Shown here: positions 42,352-50,929 of the stretch, piece after piece
Layout: each line of letters starts with the position of its first letter
Numbering within the stretch: position 1 is the stretch's first letter
Assembly (NCBI GenBank): GCA_965213905.1
Contig: OZ243922.1
Location: forward strand, 1,860,001-1,924,000
DNA length: 64,000 nt
Origin: SIRX01 sp965213905
Lineage (GTDB): Bacteria > Actinomycetota > Rubrobacteria > Rubrobacterales > Rubrobacteraceae
Direction of reading: 5' to 3'
Position numbers and translations under genes: made by a program
The notes under the pieces: model-generated
What the model saw: only the letters and a program-made list of their open reading frames with translations
Told to the model about the DNA's origin: nothing
The model's database searches: none

Positions 42352-43381
42352 CGTCCTTCTCTATCAGATCGAAGAACGCTTCTTCGAGGCTCTGGCGCTT
42401 GCGCCCGAAACCGGAGACTTTCACGTTCCGGTCCTCCAGAACAAGCCGGAGCAGATCCTCCTCGGCCGCCGACACGTTGGTCGTTCTTACCAGCCAAACC
42501 CGTTCTCCGTCCTGGCCCACAGACTCTTCGAGAAAGGAGACCCACTCTTGCGCCCGGAGGCGTTCGCGAACTTTCTCTAAAGCGTCTCTGGAGTCGCCCC
42601 GCAAGGTGAGTTCGTAGGCGGTGGTGCCGGCGCCCCCGACCGAGAGTAGCTCGTTTATCGGGGCCTGTGCCAGGAGGTGACCGGAACGGAGGATCGCAAC
42701 CGAGTCCGAGACGCGCTGGACGTCGTCTAAAATGTGGGTGGAGTAGAAGACCGTCGCGCCCCGCTCGTCCCGCAAGCGTTCTATGATCTCGAGTACGTCG
42801 CGGCGGCCCATCGGGTCCAGGGATGCGGCGGGTTCATCCAAAATGAGTAGCTCCGGGTCGTTGATCTGGGCCTGGGCGAGGCCGAGCCGCTGGCGCTCGC
42901 CGCCGGAGAAACCCCGGATGCGGCGGTCCGCCCGGTCCGAGAGCCCGACGAGGTTGAGCGACTCTTCCACGCGCCGTTCGACGGCTTTCTCCGGGCCGGA
43001 GTAGAAAAAGCGGGCCGCGAAGCGAAGCGTCTCGCGCGCCGTCATGTGGTCGTAGTAACGCGGGTCTTGGGCGAGGTAGCCCACACGGCGCCGGATGCCG
43101 AAGTTCTCGGTAACGATATCCCTGCCGAAGACCGTGCCGGAGCCGGAGGTCGGGTGGGAAAGCCCTAAAAGCAACTTCATGGCCGTGGTCTTCCCCGCGC
43201 CGTTCGGCCCCAGAAAGCCGAAGATAGAACCCTTTTCCACTTCGAGGTCGAGGTCCTTCAGCGCCGTGACCCGCCCGTAGGCCTTCGTGAGCCCGCTGGT
43301 TTCTATAACAGCGGCAGCCGGATGGCTCACGGGTCCGCGGGTCTTTTCGGGGGCCGGTGTGTTTTCCTTAGAAACTCTCAT
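42335..43381 (-). CDS. ABC transporter ATP-binding protein
   Basis: The 348-residue ATPase has Walker A GPNGAGKTT, the Q-loop in VGYLAQDPRYY, signature FSGGERQRLGLAQA, Walker B LLILDEPAASLDP and the switch His in YSTHILDD. A C-terminal domain of about 100 residues follows, as in multidrug/antibiotic exporters of the DrrA/CcmA group. Pairs with the overlapping permease. Confidence 0.92.
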   Translation of the reverse strand: MRVSKENTPAPEKTRGPVSHPAAAVIETSGLTKAYGRVTALKDLDLEVEKGSIFGFLGPNGAGKTTAMKLLLGLSHPTSGSGTVFGRDIVTENFGIRRRVGYLAQDPRYYDHMTARETLRFAARFFYSGPEKAVERRVEESLNLVGLSDRADRRIRGFSGGERQRLGLAQAQINDPELLILDEPAASLDPMGRRDVLEIIERLRDERGATVFYSTHILDDVQRVSDSVAILRSGHLLAQAPINELLSVGGAGTTAYELTLRGDSRDALEKVRERLRAQEWVSFLEESVGQDGERVWLVRTTNVSAAEEDLLRLVLEDRNVKVSGFGRKRQSLEEAFFDLIEKDGDGGV

Positions 43382-43509
43382 TATTTAGATCAAATTATAT
43401 CGGCGATGCAACCGGCTAAGCCGTGAACCCTTTACCGGCCGAAAGCCGGAACCAGGTCATCTAGAGGAATGTGTAAAAAGTCGGTAGCCGCAGAGAGCTG
43501 TTTCCGGGC

Positions 43510-44184
43510 TTAGATGAAAGGTTTGTTCTTCTTCCAGATGAGCCAGGCTACGGAAAGCACTCCCAGGCCGATTATCGCGGAGTAGGCGGGGAAGATCTGA
43601 CGGTAGTATTCTGGCGTATCGCCGGTTTCTATAACCGGAATGCTGTTGTCTCGGGGGAGGTTGGTGAACTCCAAGCCCTCCTGGGTCGTATCGTGGAAGA
43701 TGACCGTGCCCACGTTCGAGAGCTTGCCGGTCCAGACGACCTCTCCCGTTCCCGGGGGCGGTACGTTTTCTATGCTCTGGACGAGGAGGTTGTTGTTGGT
43801 CTCTTCCAGTTCGAAGTAGTAGTAGGCGGTGCTGTACCGGGAAGCCGAGCCGATATTCGAGCCCGGCCGGCCGACTTCTTCCAGCTTCAGGTCGTCCGGT
43901 ATGTTGGGGGTGCCAGTGATCTCTACGTAGTCCCCGATCTCCAGGTTTGCCGGGAGCCGGCCGGCGTTGATCTCCTCCGCGCTCAACTCCACCGGGTTCC
44001 ACTGCAAACCGTAAGAGAAGTTCGTCGCCACCGTAGAGGCGCCAAAGATGAAAACCATGACCATGAACAAACGCATCATCAACCACCGGTTACGCACGAG
44101 CCAAGTCCCTAAACCCGGCTCTGCATACGGCTCGTCGGCGTAACCGCCCGGCCCGGAAAGTTGTTCTTTATCGCGCGTGTCCAC
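43510..44184 (-). CDS. two-helix membrane protein with extracytoplasmic domain, unknown function
   Basis: The protein has about 224 residues from GTG 44184, which lies seven bases after a TAAACT box, so possibly leaderless. Helices at about 37-55 and 195-215 enclose an extracytoplasmic beta-rich domain (GDYVEITGTPNIP; YYYFELEETNNNLLVQS; GEVVWTGKL). This could be an OB-like fold, but no family is recognised. The ORF can be extended to 44844, but that region is antisense to the next gene. Confidence 0.6.
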   Translation of the reverse strand: MDTRDKEQLSGPGGYADEPYAEPGLGTWLVRNRWLMMRLFMVMVFIFGASTVATNFSYGLQWNPVELSAEEINAGRLPANLEIGDYVEITGTPNIPDDLKLEEVGRPGSNIGSASRYSTAYYYFELEETNNNLLVQSIENVPPPGTGEVVWTGKLSNVGTVIFHDTTQEGLEFTNLPRDNSIPVIETGDTPEYYRQIFPAYSAIIGLGVLSVAWLIWKKNKPFI

Positions 44185-44380
44185 TGCCAGCAGTTTACCC
44201 GAACGGGGTCGAAAAAGTTGTGATGCTTTCACACGGCGGCCCCAAAGTGTGAAAGAGATAGCTGAGCTTTCCGGGAGAGTTCTGGTATCAATCCGGCTAA
44301 CAATGTATGCTGTCCTTGTTAAAAAGTAACACCGGACGCGGGGTTGATAGAATATCCGGGCTTTCTGTGGAGGTAGTAGG

Positions 44381-45043
44381 TTGGAAAAAGCTCGTAGGGT
44401 GCCGGAGCAGGGCTCCGAGTACACCGTTATAGGGGTCATTGACGACGGGGCCGCGCTCAACCAGGCCGTGGCGGACGTAAGAGAACTCGGCGTCGGCCGG
44501 AACGATCTGACCGTCGTCTTGAAGCGGGCCGACTCCGGCGAGCCGGAGCCTTTTCCGGAAGGCACGCGGTACATCGTAATTCCGGACGACCGGCGCGGCC
44601 TGGAAGTTACTATAGGGTTCGCGATAGCTTTCATCCTGTTCGGCATACTCTTCGCCGTTACGACGCCCGCGATAGGCATTCCGTCCCTGGTGGTCTTCGT
44701 TTCGCTGGCCGCGATACTGTTCGCGGGTTCGCTCACGCGGGTGGGAGTATCCCCGATACTCACGGAGATGGAGGCGCCGCGGGACGAGTCCGAATCCTGG
44801 AACGAGCAGTTCGAGTTGGGCCGGGTCCTGGTTTTCGCCAACACCCGCGAGCGGCGGCTTATACGTCCGATCCGGGAGGCGCTGCAGAACGGTGGTGCGA
44901 CTTACTACATCGTTGACCAACGGTTGGAACCCCGGGCCGTGCATCAGGCCGTTTTGTACAGGGCCGGCGGGCGTAGCGGCGGGGCGAACCCCGACGGAGG
45001 CTCCGGCGGGGAGTCCGTTTTGGACCGGACAGGGAGCGCCTAA
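44381..45043 (+). CDS. two-helix membrane protein, possible general-stress family
   Basis: The 220-residue protein has an N-terminal alpha/beta unit (YTVIGVIDDGAALNQAVADV ... LTVVLKR), a hydrophobic hairpin (about residues 74-112), and a C-terminal unit in which the pattern repeats (RVLVFANTRERRLIRPIREAL ... ATYYIVDQ). The layout resembles YflT/DUF1269-type stress proteins in which a hydrophobic loop is inserted. TTG start with GGAGG nearby. It precedes the respiratory operon by 26 bases and could belong to it. Confidence 0.5.
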   Translation: MEKARRVPEQGSEYTVIGVIDDGAALNQAVADVRELGVGRNDLTVVLKRADSGEPEPFPEGTRYIVIPDDRRGLEVTIGFAIAFILFGILFAVTTPAIGIPSLVVFVSLAAILFAGSLTRVGVSPILTEMEAPRDESESWNEQFELGRVLVFANTRERRLIRPIREALQNGGATYYIVDQRLEPRAVHQAVLYRAGGRSGGANPDGGSGGESVLDRTGSA

Positions 45044-45069
45044 GGGGCGCCTAGAAGGAGTTTAGAGTT

Positions 45070-46410
45070 TTGACCGCGATCAGCTTGCCGGAGCTTCACC
45101 TTCTGGCCCAGATAGACCTCACGGACGCCTTTGACAAAGTGGGGGGTGCCAGGTTCTTTACTGGCCTGGTGATGCTGCTCCACATGTTCTGGGCCGAGCT
45201 TTTCGTGGGCTTTGCGCTGGCGGCACCAGTTTTGCAGGCCTGGGGAGCGCGCACGGGGAGCCCGCGCATGGACCGCTTGGCCCACTCTCTGGCGCGCTTC
45301 AACGTACTGACCTTCAGCACCGGCGCCACGTTCGCGGTTCTGTTCGTGGTTCTTCTGATAGGGCTTTATCCGCAGGTGACGACTTCGCTCTTTACGAAAT
45401 TCTTCTACCTGATCGTTATAGCGATGGCTTCGATGGGACTCGCCCTGTGGGGCATGTACACCTACTATTACAAGTGGGATCGCTATAGCGTTCTGAACAA
45501 GGGCCGGCACATCCTATTTGGTTTCACTATGGGATTCTTCATCTGGGTGTGGATGGTTATTATGACAGGCCTGGACACCTTTATGACGACGGGCGGCGGC
45601 GCGAATACCATCGAGATCACCCAGGGCAACGTGGAGAACTTTGGCCTGGCGATCCAGAGCGTCTTCAACCCGATGTTCGTGGAGATGGTGTTGCACCGCA
45701 CCTTCGCAAACCTCTCGTGGCCGGCCTTCGCGCTGGCGGCGTGGGCATCCGTTATGTACATGCGCTCGAAAACCCAGGAAGACCGCTCGTTCTACGACTG
45801 GACCACCTCCGTGGGCCTCACCTGGGGCGCCGGCTTTCTGATGCTCCAGCCCATTATAGGTTTCGCCACGATGTACTCCTTGAAAGTGTCCCAACCGAAC
45901 GACCCGGCTTCGTCCGCGGCGGCGGGCGGCTCGTACGAGCGGCTCACCGAGGGGGCGTCCTCAAACCTGCTGCTCATCAACACGGTTTTGGTGATCGGGT
46001 TGTTCGTGTTCTCAAACGTGGCTATGTACATCGGGGCGGGCCGGCATCCCGAGGGCGGCGGCCGGATACCGATACGCTTTTTCGCGCTGGTTGCCGCCGT
46101 GTCGGGGATCTACGCGATCTCCCCGCTCGCCAACTTCCCGTTCTTCTACATGCGCTACATAATGATGCTGATCATGATCGTGGCCACGCTGGGGGCTTTC
46201 GTGACCTACATGCGGGGAAGGCTGAGGTTCCGGTACGGCAGCCCGGGTACGAGTTACCGGGTGGTGCTCCTGGGACTTGGCGTTTTGGCCGCGGTCGTGG
46301 CGCTAAACATGGGCTTTATGAAGTCGAACTCCAGGGTTCCGTTCACGGTATATAATCAGCCAGACTTCTCGGTGGAGAGCGGTCCACCGCCGGATGGATT
46401 CGGACAGTAA
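45070..46410 (+). CDS. CydA-like cytochrome bd subunit I homologue (first copy)
   Basis: The 446-residue membrane protein has about nine helices. The His in VMLLHMFWAELFVGFALA matches the first heme ligand of CydA, and another His (MVLHRTFANLSWPAFAL) fits the b558 ligand. The Glu of helix 3 needed for the oxygen-reducing heme pair is not evident here, unlike in the second copy. No cydB gene is present. It opens an operon with Rieske and cytochrome b genes, so it probably exchanges electrons with that complex. Confidence 0.82.
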   Translation: MTAISLPELHLLAQIDLTDAFDKVGGARFFTGLVMLLHMFWAELFVGFALAAPVLQAWGARTGSPRMDRLAHSLARFNVLTFSTGATFAVLFVVLLIGLYPQVTTSLFTKFFYLIVIAMASMGLALWGMYTYYYKWDRYSVLNKGRHILFGFTMGFFIWVWMVIMTGLDTFMTTGGGANTIEITQGNVENFGLAIQSVFNPMFVEMVLHRTFANLSWPAFALAAWASVMYMRSKTQEDRSFYDWTTSVGLTWGAGFLMLQPIIGFATMYSLKVSQPNDPASSAAAGGSYERLTEGASSNLLLINTVLVIGLFVFSNVAMYIGAGRHPEGGGRIPIRFFALVAAVSGIYAISPLANFPFFYMRYIMMLIMIVATLGAFVTYMRGRLRFRYGSPGTSYRVVLLGLGVLAAVVALNMGFMKSNSRVPFTVYNQPDFSVESGPPPDGFGQ

Positions 46411-46453
46411 GATTCTCTATGGTTCTAGGACTTTCTAGAAGGGATAAAGAGCG

Positions 46454-47131
46454 TTGGCAGAGCTACAAAAAGACCCCATAACCCGGGGAGACTTTCTAGG
46501 CTTCGGCCTTATCGGCACCGTGATGGGCGCGCTGCTCGCGATCCCCTCGGCGGCTTTCGTGCTCAGCCCGGTTATCAAGACCAACCTTCTCGGCCAGTCG
46601 GACATCTCCAACGAGTGGCAAGAGGTCGGGGCGCTAAGCGAGGTGCCGGAGGACGAGCCGACGGTCTTCGAGGTCGAGTTTCCGATAAACCAGGCCTACG
46701 GCGAGCGTCAGATCCAGGAAGAGTACCCGGAGGCCCAGAAGTCCGACAGGGGCTTTGTGGTCAAGAACGCCATCTGGCTCTCCTGGCGGGACGGCAAAAA
46801 GCCGGAAGGATTGGGAGATTTGGGCGGCGGCCTCTCGCAAGAGCAGCGGCAGACGGCCCTGGATAACCTGAACATCTTGTCCAACTCTTGCGCGCATCTG
46901 GGATGCCCGGTGCGCTGGCTCGTGGTGGGCGGCAAGGGGGAGTTCCTCTGCCCGTGCCACGGTGGGATCTACGACATCAACGGGGCTTACGTGGCGGGTC
47001 CGCCGCCCCGCGGCATGTACGAGTACGACAAGGCCGAAGTTCGTGAAGACGGCAAGCTGTATGTGAGGCACAGCTATGACACCAATACGGGCATACCCGG
47101 TATCAGCACGCAGGAACCGTACGTGGTTTGA
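46454..47131 (+). CDS. Rieske iron-sulfur protein of a cytochrome bc complex
   Basis: The 225-residue protein has one N-terminal membrane anchor (FGLIGTVMGALLAIPSAAFVLSPV) and the [2Fe-2S] site SCAHLGCPV ... CPCHGGIYD with both Cys-His pairs. The following GPPPRGM matches the proline loop. It starts at TTG and is followed after 34 bases by the cytochrome b gene. Confidence 0.94.
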   Translation: MAELQKDPITRGDFLGFGLIGTVMGALLAIPSAAFVLSPVIKTNLLGQSDISNEWQEVGALSEVPEDEPTVFEVEFPINQAYGERQIQEEYPEAQKSDRGFVVKNAIWLSWRDGKKPEGLGDLGGGLSQEQRQTALDNLNILSNSCAHLGCPVRWLVVGGKGEFLCPCHGGIYDINGAYVAGPPPRGMYEYDKAEVREDGKLYVRHSYDTNTGIPGISTQEPYVV

Positions 47132-47165
47132 GGATAACGGAGGACAGAGAGGAAGCTGGTAGAGC

Positions 47166-48032
47166 ATGATCGGCAGAATCAGAACACAGACCGAGATAGC
47201 CAGTAAGTTCATAACCGACTGGATGGAGGACCGGACGGGGATAGTATCCCAGATGGAACACGCCCTCTACGAACCGGTCCCCAAGCGGGGCGCCTGGCTG
47301 TACACGCTCGGGAGCGCGACGCTCTTTCTCATAACGCTCCAGTTCCTCACCGGCATCCTGCTGCTCTTCTACTACGTCCCGACCACGGACCACGCCTGGA
47401 ACTCGGTCTACTACATAATGAACGAGGCGTACTTCGGGCAGTTGATCCGGGGCGTGCATTACTGGTCGGCCAACTTCCTGCTGGCCGTGATCGGGCTGCA
47501 CATGGCCCGCACGTTCTTTTCCGGGTCGTACAAAGCGCCGCGGGAGTGGAACTGGATCACGGGCGTTATCCTACTCTTGCTCGTGATCGGCCTGGCCTTT
47601 ACCGGGTACCTCCTGCGCTGGGACCAGGACGGCTTCTGGGCCTCCGTCGTCGGCATGAAGATCGGCTCCTACTCCCCGTTCGTCGGCGGGTACGTGATCA
47701 ACTTCCTACTCGGCGGCGATGTCGCAGGTCCCGCAACCCTCTCGCGCTTTTTCGCCATCCACGTCTGGCTCCTGCCGGCGGCCATAGCGCCGTTTATCGG
47801 CATCCACCTGTACCTGCTGCGCTACCACGGCGAGTTCGGTACGCAGGGCGAGTACACCGAGCGCCTCGCCAAGCTGCACGAGCAGCAGCGCCTCGAAGAG
47901 TACGCCCGCTACGAGCTCGGCGAAGGAGAGTACGAGGACGACCACGAAGGCGACGGCTACGAGAACGGCTACGAAAATGATAGCTACGGAGACTACGAGG
48001 ACGGAGGCCGGGGAGAAAACGGCCGGGAGTAA
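47166..48032 (+). CDS. cytochrome b6-like subunit with acidic C-terminal tail
   Basis: The 288-residue protein has four membrane helices with two His pairs: HYWSANFLLAVIGLH (13 residues between) and HVWLLPAAIAPFIGIH (14 between). The 13/14 spacing matches b6 of split b6f-type complexes. A covalent-heme-type Cys is not seen. The last about 55 residues are rich in Glu, Asp, Tyr and Gly (GEYEDDHEGDGYENGYENDS), an unusual tail that would face the cytoplasm. Confidence 0.92.
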   Translation: MIGRIRTQTEIASKFITDWMEDRTGIVSQMEHALYEPVPKRGAWLYTLGSATLFLITLQFLTGILLLFYYVPTTDHAWNSVYYIMNEAYFGQLIRGVHYWSANFLLAVIGLHMARTFFSGSYKAPREWNWITGVILLLLVIGLAFTGYLLRWDQDGFWASVVGMKIGSYSPFVGGYVINFLLGGDVAGPATLSRFFAIHVWLLPAAIAPFIGIHLYLLRYHGEFGTQGEYTERLAKLHEQQRLEEYARYELGEGEYEDDHEGDGYENGYENDSYGDYEDGGRGENGRE

Positions 48033-48102
48033 AAGCGTTTACCAATAGTTGAGGGACGTTACTGGTATTATTCGGGAGTAAACCCGAAAGAGAGGTGAGG
48101 TA

Positions 48103-48585
48103 GTGCAGAAGGTAGCAGGTGGCAAAGCAAAGCCGATAGAAGAAGAGGTAATCACCGAAGAGAACGTCTTCGACAAGCCGGACGAGACAATGGGTTTCTT
48201 TCCGGGTCAGGTTCTCAAAGACGGCTACGTTGCCATGTTTTTGCTGATCGCTTGCGTAGTGCTATCTTACGCTTTCCCGGCGCCCTTGGCGGAGCCGGCA
48301 AACACGGCCTCTGTAGAGTACGTGCCGCGACCGGAGTGGTTCTTCTTTTTCTACGAGCAGATGTTGATGTTCTTCCCCGGCTACGCGCTAGTCGCTTTTG
48401 GGGCGGTCGTGGTGCCGACGATCTTTATCATGTTGATGTTCGCCGTGCCGTGGCTCGACACGGAGCCGATGTACACGCCGACCCGGCGTCCGTTCGCGGT
48501 CATAATCGGCGTGCTGGTGTTGGTGGTCGTGGTGCTAAACATGTTGCTCGGTTTGAGCAGGATCATTAACTTCCCCGGTGGCTAG
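48103..48585 (+). CDS. cytochrome b subunit IV-like protein (PetD type)
   Basis: The 160-residue protein has three membrane helices. The Qo-site motif reads RPEWFFFF in place of the usual PEWY, and the PETD-like ending fits the split-b organisation. A GTG start with AGAGGTGAGG upstream. It completes the quinol-oxidising b subunit with the preceding gene. Confidence 0.88.
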   Translation: MQKVAGGKAKPIEEEVITEENVFDKPDETMGFFPGQVLKDGYVAMFLLIACVVLSYAFPAPLAEPANTASVEYVPRPEWFFFFYEQMLMFFPGYALVAFGAVVVPTIFIMLMFAVPWLDTEPMYTPTRRPFAVIIGVLVLVVVVLNMLLGLSRIINFPGG

Positions 48586-48598
48586 AAGGAGATAGGGA

Positions 48599-49987
48599 AT
48601 GCCCATAGGTGATCTTCAAGTACCTATAATTGGCAAAAACGTAGTTATTGCCGTACTGGTCCAGACGCACATCTTGTTCGCCGCTTTTATCATCGGGGCG
48701 GTATTCATAGCCGCGACGGCCGAATACCTTGGTTTGATCACCAAACAACCGCGCTACGAGCGTTTCGCCCGTAACCTGGCGCGCTTCGTGGTGTTGCTCT
48801 TTGCCTCGGGGGCGGCGCTCGCGATCACCTTCGTGCTCGCGCTGGTAACGTTGTTCCCGGTCTTCTTCTCTTACTTGCAGAACATATTTTTCTGGGTGTT
48901 CTTCGTCGAGGCGTTCATGTTCCTCGGTCAGATCATCATCGTTTACGCCTGGTACAACGTGTGGGACAAACTGGCTTACCGCAAGAGCCTGCACGTAGTC
49001 TTCGGTTTTATAGCCGGCTTCTTCGGGCTCATGGCGATGACCATGATAGACGCGGTGGCCTCTTACATGCTCACCCCGGCTGAGGCCCCGGTAAACGATG
49101 TGGCCCGGACGTTCCTGAACCAGACAAACGTGCCGCTCAACATGCACCGCTTTGTCGGGAACTTCTCTTACGCCGGCTTCCTCATTGCCGGTTGGGGGGC
49201 CTGGCGTTATTTGCGGAGCACGCGGGACGACGACCGGGAGTATTACGACTGGATGGGGCATTGGGGCCTGATCTGGGGCTTTGGTTTCCTGATTCTGCAG
49301 CCGGTGATCGGCTACGGCTATCTCAAGGGTATTCGGGAGAGTTCCCCGGCGGCGTTCGACCGCATCATGCTCGAAGAGCAGGCGTGGGTTTTTAACGCGT
49401 TGGTCATCTGGATCGCCGTTATGAGCATCGCCGCGACGGCGTACTTCGTCCACAAGCTGCGGTTCGCCTCAAGGCCCATGCCCGTAATACACAAGTTGTC
49501 CGTGGGTGCCCTGGGCTTTACGGGCTTGTTCACGATACTCAACATCATCCCGGCCGACACCTCGTTTGTGCCGGAGATCGGCCTGACGCTCTTCAACGGG
49601 GAAGACACAAAGGTTCCACTGGGCGCGATGTACCCGTGGAAGTACATTGGGCTTATAGGCTTGATGCTGGTCGGGTTCTTCGTGGTAGCCATTTATCTAA
49701 AAGCTTCGGCTGACGGGTTCCGTTGGGGGCAGGCGAGCCGCTGGAGCCAGTTCGCGCTGATGGCTTGCTCCGTGACAGTCGTGTTGGCGATGATTACGAT
49801 GGGCTACACCCGCGAATCCGCCCGCCGGGTGCAGGAAGGGCCGGCGGTTTCTGGCGCGGGCTCGGCCGACAACCCCGGGTATCTGATCTACGACTGCATA
49901 ACCATGGACCAGGAACTCGTTACCAAGAAAGAAAACGGCGAGTATATCTGTCCGGCCGGTGAGAGCCTCGTCGGAGGGGGAGAATGA
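48599..49987 (+). CDS. CydA-like cytochrome bd subunit I homologue (second copy)
   Basis: The 462-residue membrane protein has about nine helices. Here the helix 3 Glu is kept (FFVEAFMFLGQIIIVYAWY), together with the His in VQTHILFAAFIIGA and a second His in MHRFVGNFSYAGF, so it looks closer to a functional bd oxidase than the first copy. The C-terminus carries two Cys (YDCITMDQ, YICPAG) outside the last helix. The downstream small gene overlaps its stop. Confidence 0.85.
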   Translation: MPIGDLQVPIIGKNVVIAVLVQTHILFAAFIIGAVFIAATAEYLGLITKQPRYERFARNLARFVVLLFASGAALAITFVLALVTLFPVFFSYLQNIFFWVFFVEAFMFLGQIIIVYAWYNVWDKLAYRKSLHVVFGFIAGFFGLMAMTMIDAVASYMLTPAEAPVNDVARTFLNQTNVPLNMHRFVGNFSYAGFLIAGWGAWRYLRSTRDDDREYYDWMGHWGLIWGFGFLILQPVIGYGYLKGIRESSPAAFDRIMLEEQAWVFNALVIWIAVMSIAATAYFVHKLRFASRPMPVIHKLSVGALGFTGLFTILNIIPADTSFVPEIGLTLFNGEDTKVPLGAMYPWKYIGLIGLMLVGFFVVAIYLKASADGFRWGQASRWSQFALMACSVTVVLAMITMGYTRESARRVQEGPAVSGAGSADNPGYLIYDCITMDQELVTKKENGEYICPAGESLVGGGE

Positions 49988-50109
49988 TCGAACCCTTTTT
50001 GGCGCTGGAACTGCCGGGACCGCTCAAGCTAGTCGTGGGGTTCTTTCTGGTGCTAATTGTGTACTCTAGCTTTCTCGGCTTTACTTACTGGATCAGCAAA
50101 GACGAGTAA
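49984..50109 (+). CDS. 41-residue one-helix protein ending the respiratory operon
   Basis: The ORF overlaps the stop of the second cydA-like gene in an ATGA arrangement, giving 41 residues with one helix (LKLVVGFFLVLIVYSSFLGF) and a short polar end (WISKDE). Size, position and topology fit the small accessory subunits of bd oxidases (CydX/CydS type), but sequence similarity to them is not evident. A terminator follows 35 bases later. Confidence 0.7.
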   Translation: MIEPFLALELPGPLKLVVGFFLVLIVYSSFLGFTYWISKDE

Positions 50110-50144
50110 ACGGCAAGCTTCGGGTATAAGGTTGTAGGAATCAA

Positions 50145-50175
50145 GTAGGGCCGTGACTTTTTGTCACGGCCCTAC
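50145..50175. terminator. bidirectional terminator after the respiratory operon
   Basis: GTAGGGCCGTGAC (50145-50157) and GTCACGGCCCTAC (50163-50175) form a perfect 13-bp stem with a TTTTT loop. It lies between the convergent respiratory operon and SDR gene. Confidence 0.88.
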
Positions 50176-50200
50176 TGTTTGCCGCGTTTAACCTAACGCG

Positions 50201-50929
50201 CTAACGCGGCTGCTCGGTGGGACAGACCAGGATCTCGTTGAGGCTGACCCGGGCGGGTTGCTCCAGGGCGTAGAGTACGGCGGAGGCTACGTCTTCGGCT
50301 TCGAGCGGTGCGTAACCTTTATTCGCGTAGAACTCTTCTGCGCTGGGGTGCGAACCCTCTGGAAACTCGGTCTTCACGAGGCCGGGCTCCACGTTGATCG
50401 AACGGATGTCCTTCCCGGTGAGATCCATCCTTAGGCCCTCGGCGACGGCGTTGAGGGCGTGTTTGGTCGCGGCGTATACCGTGCTCTCCGGTGCCGGGAC
50501 GCGGCGTCCGGAAATGCTGGAGACAAACACTACGTCCCCCGGGCCGTTTTCGAGCATATGCCGCACGGCCGGTTGGGTCATGTACAAAGACCCCAAAACG
50601 TTTACCTCGAACATGGTGCGCCAGTCTTCCGGGTTACCTCCTACCAGGGTTGCATCCAGCCCGAGACCGGCGTTGTTTACCAATATGTCCAGGCCACCGA
50701 AATGCTCCACCGTGCGGGATACGAGGTCTGCACACGACCGCGGGTCCGTAACGTCTGATGGTACCGGCAGGGCGTTTTCCCCGAGGGCTCTGGCTAAATC
50801 TTGCAAACGTTCTTCCCGGCGGGCGGCCAAGGCCACGTTACAACCTTCCCCGACGAGGCGCCGGGAGATAGCTTCGCCGATGCCGCTGGAAGCCCCGGTA
50901 ACGATGGCGGTCTTGCCGGCTAGCGTCAT
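50201..50929 (-). CDS. short-chain dehydrogenase/reductase, classical
   Basis: The 242-residue SDR has TGASSGIGEA (cofactor loop), NNAG, catalytic Ser in SSISG and YAATKH (YxxxK). The Arg pair in AARREERL after beta 2 suggests NADP(H). It overlaps the next SDR gene by four bases, forming an operon. Substrate unknown. Confidence 0.9.
   Translation of the reverse strand: MTLAGKTAIVTGASSGIGEAISRRLVGEGCNVALAARREERLQDLARALGENALPVPSDVTDPRSCADLVSRTVEHFGGLDILVNNAGLGLDATLVGGNPEDWRTMFEVNVLGSLYMTQPAVRHMLENGPGDVVFVSSISGRRVPAPESTVYAATKHALNAVAEGLRMDLTGKDIRSINVEPGLVKTEFPEGSHPSAEEFYANKGYAPLEAEDVASAVLYALEQPARVSLNEILVCPTEQPR

Noticed and set aside
44185..44844. Extended minus-strand N-terminus of the two-helix membrane protein
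   Set aside because: It lies opposite a convincing plus-strand gene and is Ser/Arg-rich without domain content; a promoter-like box directly precedes GTG 44184.
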